From: Lachnospiraceae bacterium
Lineage (GTDB): Bacteria > Bacillota > Clostridia > Lachnospirales > Lachnospiraceae
DNA length: 46,124 nucleotides
Assembly: GCA_016283775.1 (NCBI GenBank)
Contig: JAEENL010000177.1
Span: 1-46,124 of the forward strand
Direction: 5' to 3'
This document shows, one piece after another, positions 16,991 through 24,845 of the stretch. Within the stretch, counting starts at the first letter, position 1; each line of letters opens with the position of its first letter. A program made the translations under genes and the position numbers. The notes under the pieces were generated by a model. That model did not search any database and had not been told where the DNA came from. It saw only the letters and a program-made list of their open reading frames with translations.

Positions 16991-17467
16991 ATGGGAAAGA
17001 AATCCACAAAAGAAAACAAAAATATCTATCAGGAAGTCCGTGAATCCCGCAATCTGACACGTGAGCACGCCGGCGACCTCATGGGATTCGTTTCAGCCGA
17101 CCGCATCGAAAAGATCGAGAGCGAACGTTCCCCCGCACGTCCGGATGAAGTTCTCGCAATGTCCGAGTGCTACAATTTTCCTGAACTCTGCAACTACTAC
17201 TGCACTCACGAATGCAGTATAGGAAAGAAATACCAGAAAGAGGTCCGTCCCAAGGAACTCTCACAGATCGTGCTTGAGACGCTTGCATTTTTTGACAAGT
17301 TTGACAATCTTAAAAACCGTTTTGTTGAGATCACGGTGGACGGAAGGATCACTGACGACGAATTAAAAGACTTCCGCGAGATACAGAATAATCTCGAAAG
17401 GCTCTCAAGCGCCGTGGATTCTCTGAAATTCTGGATGGAAAAGGCAACCAGGAAGATGGAGGACTAA
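16991..17467 (+). CDS. HTH regulator with a Cys-rich motif
   Basis: The 158-residue protein starts with an XRE-like helix-turn-helix (about residues 12-65: NIYQEVRESRNLTREHAGDLM and the DRIEKIESERSPARPDE recognition end). A Cys-rich stretch follows, with Cys residues spaced C-x7-C-x3-C-x3-C (ECYNFPELCNYYCTHEC), then a helical C-terminal half. The start at 16991 has AAGAGGT five bases upstream; an in-frame ATG at 16931 would add 20 residues. The four Cys residues could bind zinc or an Fe-S cluster and make it a redox-sensitive regulator, but this is inferred. Its stop lies four bases before the HD-GYP gene, so the two are co-transcribed and probably act together. Confidence 0.75.
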   Translation: MGKKSTKENKNIYQEVRESRNLTREHAGDLMGFVSADRIEKIESERSPARPDEVLAMSECYNFPELCNYYCTHECSIGKKYQKEVRPKELSQIVLETLAFFDKFDNLKNRFVEITVDGRITDDELKDFREIQNNLERLSSAVDSLKFWMEKATRKMED

Positions 17468-17471
17468 CTTC

Positions 17472-18764
17472 ATGAAAAGATCCATTTCAATATTCTGTAT
17501 AGTCAACCTGTCTCTTTTCCTCGTGGGCTTTCTGGCAATCCAGATCACAAGGTTCTATGTGGACAAGCTGTCAAAAGAGGACCGGTACAGTATCATAAAC
17601 GTCAATGCCATAAACAACGCCTCCTCTTATGATTACCCCGAGACCGATGTGGGACAGCTTCCGGACATCGGCTCCGTCCCTACCGCGAATGTCTGCACGG
17701 CCGACTGCATCACCGAAAAAATGTGGCTGGACAATGACAAAGCCGGACACAGCATGATAGGCGCGCAGTACCTCATAGAGTTCAAAAACATCACGGACAA
17801 GGCCTTTACGGACTGGAAGCTCACATTTGTCGTTCCCGAAGGGTATGTCATCGATTTTGACAAGGATGTATGGGACGGTAAATTCACCGCAAACAACAAC
17901 CTTCTCATGATCTCTTCCATCGGTTACAACAGCAGGATCGAGCCCGGCACGATGCGCTCTGTGGGTTTTGTAATGCTCACGAACGGCAGGGCGTACAAGC
18001 TCAAAGAGATGATCATCATGTATCATCAGGAATTCCTTCTCAAGGACACTCTTTCCTATCATCTCTGCCTTTGGGGACTTGCCGCTCTTGTCCTTTTTGA
18101 CATCATCTGGATAATCGCCACCGCATACTACTGGCAGTACAGAAAAAAAGCCGAGCACGACCGCGAGATCATTGCCCAGGCTCTGAATGCCTTTGCCTCC
18201 ATCATCGATGCAAAGGACGAATATACAAAAGGCCACTCCACAAGAGTCGCCGCTTACGCAAAAGAGATAGCAAGGCGTATGGGAATGAACGAGGACGACC
18301 AGCGAAGGCTCTGCTACATCGGTCTTCTACACGACATAGGAAAAGTCGGCATACCGGATGGTATACTCGGAAAGCCCGGGCCGCTCACTCCCGAGGAGCG
18401 CGAGCTTGTTAAGCGCCACGTTGTCATAGGCGGAGACATCCTGAAGGATTTCACCTCCGTAAAAGGAATAGAGCTCGGCGCAAGATATCACCATGAGCGC
18501 TACGACGGAAAAGGATATTGCGAAGGCATCGCCGGCGAGTCGATCCCCATCGAGGCCCGCATCATCTGCGTGGCAGATTCCTTTGACGCCATGAGTTCAG
18601 CAAGATGCTACCGTCCCAAGGCTTCATTGCAGTACACCATCATGGAGCTCAGGAACAACCTTGAGAGGCAGTTTGATCCCGTTGTCGCACAGCACATGCT
18701 CGACATGATCGACGACGGATTTGCGCCCATAAAATCGCTTGACGACATAGATCTCGATCTGTAA
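17472..18764 (+). CDS. Membrane HD-GYP protein with a CBM2-like extracellular domain
   Basis: The 430-residue protein has a membrane helix at about 5-27, an outer domain (28-192), a second membrane helix (about 197-222), and a cytoplasmic HD-GYP domain (about 236-415). The outer domain (about 97-172) resembles a family 2 carbohydrate-binding module: FKNITDKAFTDWKLTFVVPEG, a Trp near 134 and YNSRIEPGTMRSVGF, in the family order. The HD-GYP part holds LHDIGK (His287, Asp288) and HHERYDGKGY, but the GYP triad reads GYC (348-350). It should be a receptor that couples an outer sugar polymer to c-di-GMP breakdown, as inference. It follows the Cys-rich HTH gene by four bases; the GGAGGA ribosome site overlaps that gene's end. 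Confidence 0.8.
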   Translation: MKRSISIFCIVNLSLFLVGFLAIQITRFYVDKLSKEDRYSIINVNAINNASSYDYPETDVGQLPDIGSVPTANVCTADCITEKMWLDNDKAGHSMIGAQYLIEFKNITDKAFTDWKLTFVVPEGYVIDFDKDVWDGKFTANNNLLMISSIGYNSRIEPGTMRSVGFVMLTNGRAYKLKEMIIMYHQEFLLKDTLSYHLCLWGLAALVLFDIIWIIATAYYWQYRKKAEHDREIIAQALNAFASIIDAKDEYTKGHSTRVAAYAKEIARRMGMNEDDQRRLCYIGLLHDIGKVGIPDGILGKPGPLTPEERELVKRHVVIGGDILKDFTSVKGIELGARYHHERYDGKGYCEGIAGESIPIEARIICVADSFDAMSSARCYRPKASLQYTIMELRNNLERQFDPVVAQHMLDMIDDGFAPIKSLDDIDLDL

Positions 18765-18778
18765 AAAAGCAAAAAAGC

Positions 18779-18816
18779 ACCGGCCGCAGTGAAATCTCAT
18801 TGCAGCCGGTTTTTTT
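18779..18816. terminator. Bidirectional intrinsic terminator between convergent genes
   Basis: ACCGGC (18779-18784) pairs with GCCGGT (18805-18810), with one mismatch and a further GCA/TGC pairing inside. A run of T follows on the plus strand (18810-18816), and on the minus strand a T-rich stretch follows the other arm. It ends the HD-GYP operon and the convergent 116-residue gene. Confidence 0.85.
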
Positions 18817-19165
18817 ATTGTTCACTGTCCATGTCGCGAAGCAGCGCTTCTTTGTCAAGGTCCCAGTCTGACAGGAGCTTTTCGAGAGAATTGTACCCAA
18901 AGGTAAACTCAATGGTCGGAACCGACACTATCCATCTCTCGCCCTCGTCACCGGGTCTCGGATACCTTCTCACATAGATCGTGTAAAGAGTGTCCTTACA
19001 CTTGCTCTCCCCGAGATACTTAACATTCTCGTAGGCCGCGCCCGCTTCGGTCTTTATGCCGTTTTTTACGCCCGAAAATGAATCCGGAAGGAAGAAGTCC
19101 TTTGGCTTCTCCACTCCCGGGAGCAGATCGAATATGCTCATCTGTTCCGGAGTAGTTTCACGCAT
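18815..19165 (-). CDS. Hypothetical protein, 116 residues
   Basis: No family is recognised. The product is soluble and mixed in charge, with no signal peptide. A Met nine residues in (MSIFDLLPGVEKP) is a possible alternative start at 19141. The middle holds a YTIYVRRYPRPGDEGERWIVS stretch suggesting beta strands, and the end (SLEKLLSDWDLDKEALLRDMD) is helical. It begins four bases after the stop of the iron alcohol dehydrogenase and so should be translated from the same mRNA. The shared bidirectional terminator lies at its 3' end. Function is unknown. Confidence 0.6.
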   Translation of the reverse strand: MRETTPEQMSIFDLLPGVEKPKDFFLPDSFSGVKNGIKTEAGAAYENVKYLGESKCKDTLYTIYVRRYPRPGDEGERWIVSVPTIEFTFGYNSLEKLLSDWDLDKEALLRDMDSEQ

Positions 19166-19169
19166 TTAT

Positions 19170-20315
19170 TCACATAAGCTTTCTGAACATCTCAATAACC
19201 TGTTCTTTTGTCGCTTCACGAGGATTTCCGGGATAGCATGCATCGGCAAGAGCGTCATCGGCAAGCTGTGAAAGATCCTCTTCGCGGATCTTTTCGTTCT
19301 TTGCGGGGATGCCGACATCGGCGGAAAGCTGCTTAACGGCGTTGATTGCTGCGTCCTTTGCTTCCTCAGAGCTCAATGCATCAACATTCTTTACGCCCAT
19401 AGCGCGCGCGATCTCTCTGTAACGGTCGCCGCAGCAGTCACGGTTGAATTCCATGGAAAGAGGCAGGAACATTGCGCAGGCAACACCGTGAGGTGTGTCA
19501 TAGTGAGCGCTGAGTGTATGAGCCATAGCGTGGTCGATTCCGAGACCTACGTTTGAGAAGCCCATACCTGCAATGTACTGGGCAAGAGCCATGCCCTTAC
19601 GTCCTTCGGGCTCATTTGCAACAGCGCCGCGAAGATTCTGACTTATGAGCTTGATGGCCTCAAGGTGGAACATATCAGGGATCTCCCATGCCGCTCGTGT
19701 GGTATAGCCCTCGATCGCGTGAGTGAGCGCATCCATACCGGTAGCTGCCGTAAGTCCCTTGGGCATCGAAGACATCATGTCGGGATCGACTACCGCGGTG
19801 TCGGGGATATCGTTTGTGTCAACGCATACGAACTTACGCTGTTTCTCAACGTCTGTGATAACGTAGTTGATGGTGACTTCCGCCGCGGTACCTGCAGTCG
19901 TGGGAACAGCGATCGTGGGAACAGCGTGGTTCTTTGTGGGAGCAACGCCCTCAAGCGATCTTACATCCGCAAACTCAGGGTTTGTGATGATGATGCCGAT
20001 AGCCTTTGCGGTATCCATGGATGAGCCGCCGCCCACAGCGATGATGGAATCGGCGCCGCAATCCTTGAATGCCTTTACACCGGACTGAACGTTCTCTATT
20101 GTAGGATTGGGTTTGATATTAGAATAAACGGTATAAGGAATCTTTGCTTCGTCAAGAAGCGCGGTAACCTTTGTGGTAACTCCGAATTTAACGAGGTCGG
20201 GATCTGTTGCCACAAATACATGCTTAAAGCCTTTTTCCTTGGCTATTCCGGGAATCTCCTTGATCGCGCCGGCGCCATGATAAGAAACTGTGTTGAGTAC
20301 GATACGAGCTGCCAT
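19170..20315 (-). CDS. fucO: Iron-containing alcohol dehydrogenase, lactaldehyde reductase-like
   Basis: The 381-residue protein is a group III (iron-activated) alcohol dehydrogenase, closest by reading to lactaldehyde reductase/1,2-propanediol oxidoreductase. The nucleotide-binding loop is GGGSSMDTAK near 95. The metal ligands fit the segments GMDALTHAIEGY and GIDHAMAHTLSAHYDTPHG. FucO reduces lactaldehyde to propanediol during fucose or rhamnose fermentation and recycles NADH in the cytoplasm. No fucose or rhamnose genes lie nearby, so the substrate may be another short aldehyde. The start is backed by GGAGGAAT upstream. A 116-residue gene follows and is likely co-transcribed. The family call is firm; the symbol is less so. 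Confidence 0.85.
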   Translation of the reverse strand: MAARIVLNTVSYHGAGAIKEIPGIAKEKGFKHVFVATDPDLVKFGVTTKVTALLDEAKIPYTVYSNIKPNPTIENVQSGVKAFKDCGADSIIAVGGGSSMDTAKAIGIIITNPEFADVRSLEGVAPTKNHAVPTIAVPTTAGTAAEVTINYVITDVEKQRKFVCVDTNDIPDTAVVDPDMMSSMPKGLTAATGMDALTHAIEGYTTRAAWEIPDMFHLEAIKLISQNLRGAVANEPEGRKGMALAQYIAGMGFSNVGLGIDHAMAHTLSAHYDTPHGVACAMFLPLSMEFNRDCCGDRYREIARAMGVKNVDALSSEEAKDAAINAVKQLSADVGIPAKNEKIREEDLSQLADDALADACYPGNPREATKEQVIEMFRKLM

Positions 20316-20352
20316 TTCAATATTCCTCCGTCATATTTTGTTTTTTTGTTTG

Positions 20353-20379
20353 GTCCGAACGGACAACACATATATTATA
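20353..20379 (-). promoter_or_regulatory. Promoter -10 box and palindrome upstream of the iron alcohol dehydrogenase
   Basis: On the minus strand TATAAT lies at 20379-20374. Just downstream, around the expected start of transcription, is the palindrome GTCCG-AA-CGGAC (20353-20364). A repressor bound there would block transcription. The -35 box is weak. The palindrome does not match Rex or CRE sites that I know. Confidence 0.45.
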
Positions 20380-20470
20380 CTAAATTCCCTTGCGTTTTAA
20401 AAGAAAAAAAAGTAAAATCAACTGAAACGACGCCCGCTGTTCAGAAATGCCCCTAACCAAGGAGACTCAC

Positions 20471-22195
20471 ATGAAAACACTCTGGAAGCTGACAAAGGAA
20501 GCCGCCCGATACAAGGGGCTCTACATCATCGCGATACTCTCGACTTTTGGCCTTACCGTGGTAAATCTTTCCGCTCCGAAGGTACTCTCTTCAATGACGG
20601 GCATTGTCGAAAAAGGCGTTGACGACGCGGCGCTCACAAGGATCAAACAGCTGGCCCTGATACTTCTGGGGCTATATCTCCTCAGAGTTTTGTTCAGATT
20701 CCTCAGCAACTACCTTGCCCACAGGGCCGCATGGTATCTTGTGGGCGATCTCAGGAGCCGCCTCTACAACAAGCTCCAGAGCCTCGATCTCGGCTTTTTC
20801 CATGACAAGCAGACGGGCGACCTCATGAGTCGTGTGGTAAACGACACGAGGGACTTTGAGCTTCTTTACGCACATATGATCCCCGATATCATCACAAATC
20901 TTGTGACCTTTGTCGGTGTTCTCGTCATCCTCCTCACCGTAAATCCAAAGCTTGCACTTATAACCTGCGCTCCCATCCCGCTGATCCTCATATCGGGCGT
21001 GATCTTTGCAAAAGTGGTGCGCCCTTTCTTCAAGGAATCCCAGAAGGTAATGGGAGAACTGAACGCCCAACTTCAGGACAGCCTGTCGGGCCTTCATGAG
21101 ATACAGGCATTCGGGCAGGAAGAGTACGAAGGCGAACGGGTAAAGAAAAAGAGCTTCGATCAGGTTGTCGCAATGCTCCGCGCTCTCCGCGCAAGCGCGA
21201 TCTTCCACCCTTGTGTTGAGCTTTTGTCATCTGCCGGGACCGTGCTCGTGGTATTTTTCGGTGGTTTCCTTGCATACCGCGGACAGCTTTCCGTTGCCGA
21301 TATAGTCGCTTTTGTGCTTTATCTTTCACTCTTTTATGCGCCTGTGTCCGGCCTTGCAAATCTCCTTGAAAACCTTCAGCAGTCGCTTGCGGGCGCAGAA
21401 CGTGTGACGCTCATCCTTGACACTCCGTCCGCGATCGAAAACGCTCCCGACGCAAAGCCCCTTGAAAACGTAAAGGGCGCGGTCACTTTTGAAAATGTAT
21501 CGTTCCACTATGAAAACGAGATCCCGGTCTTAAAGAACATCTCATTTTCCTGCGAACCCGGAATGATGGTAGCTCTCGTAGGTCCCACCGGAGTGGGAAA
21601 GACTACGGCAACGCAGCTCATCTCACGCTTTTACGATCCGGTCGAAGGCCGCATCCTTATCGACGGCCATGACATAAAGCACGTAACGCTTGAAAGTCTG
21701 AGGCACAACATCTCCCCTGTTTTACAGGACACTTTCCTTTTTAACGGCACAATAGCGGAAAACATAGGCTATGCTCGTCCCGACGCCACGGAAGCAGAGA
21801 TAGAACAAGCCGCAAAAGCCGCAAACATCCATGAAGACATCCTTCACATGCCGGACGGCTATAAAACCCAGGTCGGTGAACGTGGCCTTCGTCTTTCCGG
21901 AGGACAAAAACAGCGCGTGGCCATTGCACGCGCGATACTAAGAAACAGTCCGATAATAATACTTGATGAGGCAACGGCTTCCGTCGACGTACAGACCGAG
22001 CGGCAGATCCAGCAGGCCATTGCCGAACTCACCGGAAAGCGCACGATCATCGCTATAGCGCACCGCCTTTCCACCATCATGAACGCAGATCTTATCCTTG
22101 TCATACATGAGGGCGAGATCGTTGAGCACGGTACACATGCCGAGCTTATGGAGAGAAAGGGTTACTATTACAGAATGCAGGAAGCAGGGCAGTGA
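20471..22195 (+). CDS. ABC exporter, fused membrane and ATPase domains
   Basis: The 574-residue half-transporter has a six-helix type I ABC exporter domain (about 1-310) and an ATPase domain (about 335-570). Seen in the ATPase are Walker [10 protein letters not shown], the Q-loop in SPVLQDTFLFNG, the ABC signature LSGGQKQR, Walker B IIILDEAT and the His switch IAIAHRLST. Two copies pair to export lipids, peptides or drugs across the membrane; the substrate cannot be told. It stands alone, so it probably works as a homodimer. The start at 20471 has AAGGAGA eight bases upstream. Its TGA stop is the first triplet of a perfect 35-bp inverted repeat. Confidence 0.93.
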   Translation: MKTLWKLTKEAARYKGLYIIAILSTFGLTVVNLSAPKVLSSMTGIVEKGVDDAALTRIKQLALILLGLYLLRVLFRFLSNYLAHRAAWYLVGDLRSRLYNKLQSLDLGFFHDKQTGDLMSRVVNDTRDFELLYAHMIPDIITNLVTFVGVLVILLTVNPKLALITCAPIPLILISGVIFAKVVRPFFKESQKVMGELNAQLQDSLSGLHEIQAFGQEEYEGERVKKKSFDQVVAMLRALRASAIFHPCVELLSSAGTVLVVFFGGFLAYRGQLSVADIVAFVLYLSLFYAPVSGLANLLENLQQSLAGAERVTLILDTPSAIENAPDAKPLENVKGAVTFENVSFHYENEIPVLKNISFSCEPGMMVALVGPTGVGKTTATQLISRFYDPVEGRILIDGHDIKHVTLESLRHNISPVLQDTFLFNGTIAENIGYARPDATEAEIEQAAKAANIHEDILHMPDGYKTQVGERGLRLSGGQKQRVAIARAILRNSPIIILDEATASVDVQTERQIQQAIAELTGKRTIIAIAHRLSTIMNADLILVIHEGEIVEHGTHAELMERKGYYYRMQEAGQ

Positions 22196-22265
22196 GTCAA
22201 TGGGGACGGTTCTTTCCGACTCATCATTTCATGATGAGTCGGAAAGAACCGTCCCCATTGACTCA
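22193..22265. repeat. Perfect 35-bp inverted repeat, REP/REPIN-like hairpin
   Basis: Arms 22193-22227 and 22231-22265 are exact reverse complements of 35 bases with a three-base loop (TTC). The outer part holds TGAGTCAATGGGGACGGTTC. Palindromes with a GGGGACGGTTCT core are known as dispersed repeats in many bacterial genomes, often linked to REP-associated tyrosine transposases. The first arm supplies the TGA stop of the ABC exporter gene. It lies between convergent genes, ending eight bases before the yesL-like stop. No T-run follows either arm, so it is not a typical intrinsic terminator, though the hairpin may stop transcripts or protect mRNA ends. Confidence 0.9.
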
Positions 22266-22273
22266 CCTTATGT

Positions 22274-23032
22274 CTATTCCAGATACCACTCGTCCTTTTT
22301 GGGGCCGTCCCCCTCTTCTCCGGACTCGCCGTTGCCCGCGTTTTCATCAGGCTTGTTGATATATTTCTTAAGTACCTTCTCCATCATGCCGGCACCGAGC
22401 ACCATCGCTATCCCGACAACAAGGAAAAGGAGCATGCCTCTCGTGAGCCATGAGAGCAGCGCCACAGCCGCCCACAAAACAAACGACAGTATAGAGCACC
22501 AGAAATGCTTGAGCGTAAGCCCGAACGACATCTTGAAAGCAGACTTGAGATCCATGGTGAATCTTGAAAGCAACGGGCACAGATAGATAAATATCCCGGA
22601 TACAAAAAACGTGATGACAAGGAATACCAGAAGGTATGTAAGGCCTTTTCCGTCCTGAGCGACTATGAGGTCGTAGGAATACTTGAAATCCACTGCCAGA
22701 AGGCCCCCTGCCGCAAGGAAGACCACGGAAGCGACAGCGCCCTGTTTGAAGTTTGCCTTAAAGCTTCTGAAAAATTCTTTTACAGGATAGCTCCTCGAAT
22801 GGATTATCGATTTTGCGACCGCATAATACATGGCGATCATGGAGGGCACAAAAATTATAAGTGAAGCGATCGCAGGTATCAGAAAGATCAGCGCGCGCGT
22901 CATGGCAAAAAGTATCGCAAACACCGCAAACGGCACGTAAAGCACGAGCCATACCAGATCGAGCACGATAAGATCGAAAAACTTCCCCATAAATGTAAAA
23001 AAAGCATTGTCAGGATTAAAAAAACCACTCAT
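22274..23032 (-). CDS. YesL-family (DUF624) membrane protein
   Basis: The 252-residue protein has about five or six membrane helices and the conserved start GFFNPDNAFFTFMGKFFDLIVLD of the YesL/DUF624 family. A hydrophilic tail (PDENAGNGESGEEGDGPKKDE) ends it. YesL genes are usually found beside LplABC-type sugar ABC transporters, as here, but their role is not known. The start at 23032 has AGGAGAGAGG just upstream; a longer frame from 23074 would begin before it. A terminator separates it from the binding-protein gene, and a TATAAT box at 23068-23063 suggests it also has its own promoter. Confidence 0.88.
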   Translation of the reverse strand: MSGFFNPDNAFFTFMGKFFDLIVLDLVWLVLYVPFAVFAILFAMTRALIFLIPAIASLIIFVPSMIAMYYAVAKSIIHSRSYPVKEFFRSFKANFKQGAVASVVFLAAGGLLAVDFKYSYDLIVAQDGKGLTYLLVFLVITFFVSGIFIYLCPLLSRFTMDLKSAFKMSFGLTLKHFWCSILSFVLWAAVALLSWLTRGMLLFLVVGIAMVLGAGMMEKVLKKYINKPDENAGNGESGEEGDGPKKDEWYLE

Positions 23033-23078
23033 GGCCTCTCTCCTTTGAATATGTCTTACAGTATTATACCGCAAATAT

Positions 23079-23116
23079 AAAAAATAGCCATACAGACTTA
23101 AGTCCGCATGGCTATT
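23079..23116 (-). terminator. Intrinsic terminator after the sugar-binding protein gene
   Basis: On the minus strand AATAGCCAT (23116-23108) and ATGGCTATT (23091-23083) pair, with further CGGACT/AGTCTG pairing inside, and are followed by a run of T (to 23079). It closes the three-gene ABC operon and lies just upstream of the yesL-like promoter region. Confidence 0.85.
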
Positions 23117-23146
23117 ATTTTGTATTACATTTACAGGAGTTTCTTA

Positions 23147-24787
23147 TCAGTCAAGATTTTCCTTGTTGCCGTAGGTCTTCTCCCATGCAGCCTTACGCTC
23201 ATTGATGATGGCCTGTCCGCCGGCATTTAAGTATTCCTTCATGCCTTCGTCCCAAACCTTGTCAAAGTCTGCAACAGAGCAAACAACAGCGTTATCATAG
23301 GTCTTGTCTCTCTTACCTGTCAGGTCTGTTCCTTCTGCTTCGGAAGCGATCTCACCAACGTTAACGTTCTTGGGTGAAACGGCATCCTGCTCTGCAACTA
23401 CCATTGCATTCGCAACATCCTTGGGATCTACTTCCGCATAGGTGTAAGCAAGAGACTTCTGGGTAAGCTCAACAGTGGAAAGTCTTAGACCGTTACAGGT
23501 CATTGTAAGGTCGATGTTCTGACCGGAGTTCTGGTTGTAAGCGATATGTGCTTCGTCAACAGCCTTGATCTGGATAGCGCCGTCTGCGAGCTTATCATGG
23601 TTGATGCCCTCTTCACCGATCTGGAGATACTGAATGACCTCAGGAGAAGAGATGAAGTTCAGGTACAGAAGGGATGCAAGGGGTTCCTTGTTTGTAAGAG
23701 GGAAGAATGCCTTGCGGTCGCCTGCTGCGGAGTATGAGAAGTGTGTATACTTGCCGTTCTTGTCGTTGAAGCAGTTGATCGCTACGAACTTAGCCTCAGG
23801 ACCATAGGTCTTTGCGAGCATTGCGTTGAAGCTGTCAGGACCGTTACGGAAAGGATAATCATAGTTCTGGATGAATGCGCCTACATAACCTGCTTTGCAG
23901 AGGTCGTCGGACATTGTGTCACCGCTTGAATACAGTGCAAAATCTTTCCAGATGAGACCGTTGTTGTACCACTTGTTGAGAAGTCTGATGGCTTCCTTGG
24001 TCCCGTTCTCGGTGAACTTTCTGTCATCATAACCGTTGATATAGAGTTCCTTGTCGGTGATCTTGGGATCCATGAAGGACTCGATGATGGGAGCTGCAGT
24101 CCAGCCCACGTCAAATGTGAGCATCATAGGGATCATCTGTGCTGCGTCCTTGCCAAGGAGTTTGTCAGCGTTGTCCTTGAAAGCAACAAGCATCTTCTCA
24201 AACTCTTCGGTGGTCGTGGGTGCCTTCATTCCGAGCTTGTCAAGCCAGTCCTGACGAACGAAAGTGTTGATACGGTAGGTGTTGTTTCTTCTTCCCTCAA
24301 CGCACCATACAGTCTTTGTTGTAGGATCCTGATCGTAGTAGATGTTCTCGTCACCGAGCCAGTTCCAGAGCTCAGGAAGGAGATCCTTGTACTGAGTGAG
24401 AAGGGGATTGAGGTCTGTCACACCACCCATGTTTGCATAGGTGAGAATGGTGGGATAGCTGTAGGTGTAGCAGATATCGGGTGCTTCACCGGCAGCAAGG
24501 AGGTTGTTGATCTGGTCAACCTCTGTCCAACGGGGAACAGCCTTGAAAGTAACCTCTACATTGTATCTCTCGAGCATTTGTTTCTTGATCCAGTCGGTCC
24601 ACACGTTGTTGTCAGCGGGTGTCTTGCCGTCACGGTCATAGACCTCAACGGTGATGGATCTTGTTGTCGTAAACTTTCCGTCAACAAGTTCCCCGTTCGA
24701 AGGATCCTTTGCATTTTTCTTGCCGCATGCCGTAAGTGCGAGAAGCATGGATACCGCAAGAAGTAAAGCCACTAACTTTCTTTTCAT
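23147..24787 (-). CDS. Sugar ABC transporter substrate-binding lipoprotein (LplA/YtcQ type)
   Basis: The 546-residue lipoprotein captures sugars or oligosaccharides outside the membrane for the two permeases encoded upstream. The signal peptide ends in the lipobox LLALTACG, with the lipid-carrying Cys at residue 21. The mature part has the two-lobe fold of large family 1 binding proteins, with NNLLAAGEAPDICYTYSYPT and TNKEPLASLLYLNF. The length of about 550 is typical for the LplA/YtcQ branch. The start has GGGAGG eight bases upstream. No ATPase gene is present in this operon, which is usual for this type; a shared MsmX-like ATPase should power it. The sugar is unknown, though a glycan is likely given the nearby GH31. 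Confidence 0.93.
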   Translation of the reverse strand: MKRKLVALLLAVSMLLALTACGKKNAKDPSNGELVDGKFTTTRSITVEVYDRDGKTPADNNVWTDWIKKQMLERYNVEVTFKAVPRWTEVDQINNLLAAGEAPDICYTYSYPTILTYANMGGVTDLNPLLTQYKDLLPELWNWLGDENIYYDQDPTTKTVWCVEGRRNNTYRINTFVRQDWLDKLGMKAPTTTEEFEKMLVAFKDNADKLLGKDAAQMIPMMLTFDVGWTAAPIIESFMDPKITDKELYINGYDDRKFTENGTKEAIRLLNKWYNNGLIWKDFALYSSGDTMSDDLCKAGYVGAFIQNYDYPFRNGPDSFNAMLAKTYGPEAKFVAINCFNDKNGKYTHFSYSAAGDRKAFFPLTNKEPLASLLYLNFISSPEVIQYLQIGEEGINHDKLADGAIQIKAVDEAHIAYNQNSGQNIDLTMTCNGLRLSTVELTQKSLAYTYAEVDPKDVANAMVVAEQDAVSPKNVNVGEIASEAEGTDLTGKRDKTYDNAVVCSVADFDKVWDEGMKEYLNAGGQAIINERKAAWEKTYGNKENLD

Positions 24788-24845
24788 TTTTTTCCTCCCT
24801 GTAAGTTGTTATATTGAATCAACGACAGCCGCTGCGGCATGCCGG

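Noticed and set aside
18833-19055. The 116-residue gene as a fragment of a larger known protein
   Set aside because: No family sequence is recognised on either side and both ends look natural, so it is kept as a short unknown gene.
22193-22265. The 35-bp hairpin as a standard intrinsic terminator
   Set aside because: No T-run follows either arm; the sequence fits a dispersed REP-like repeat better.
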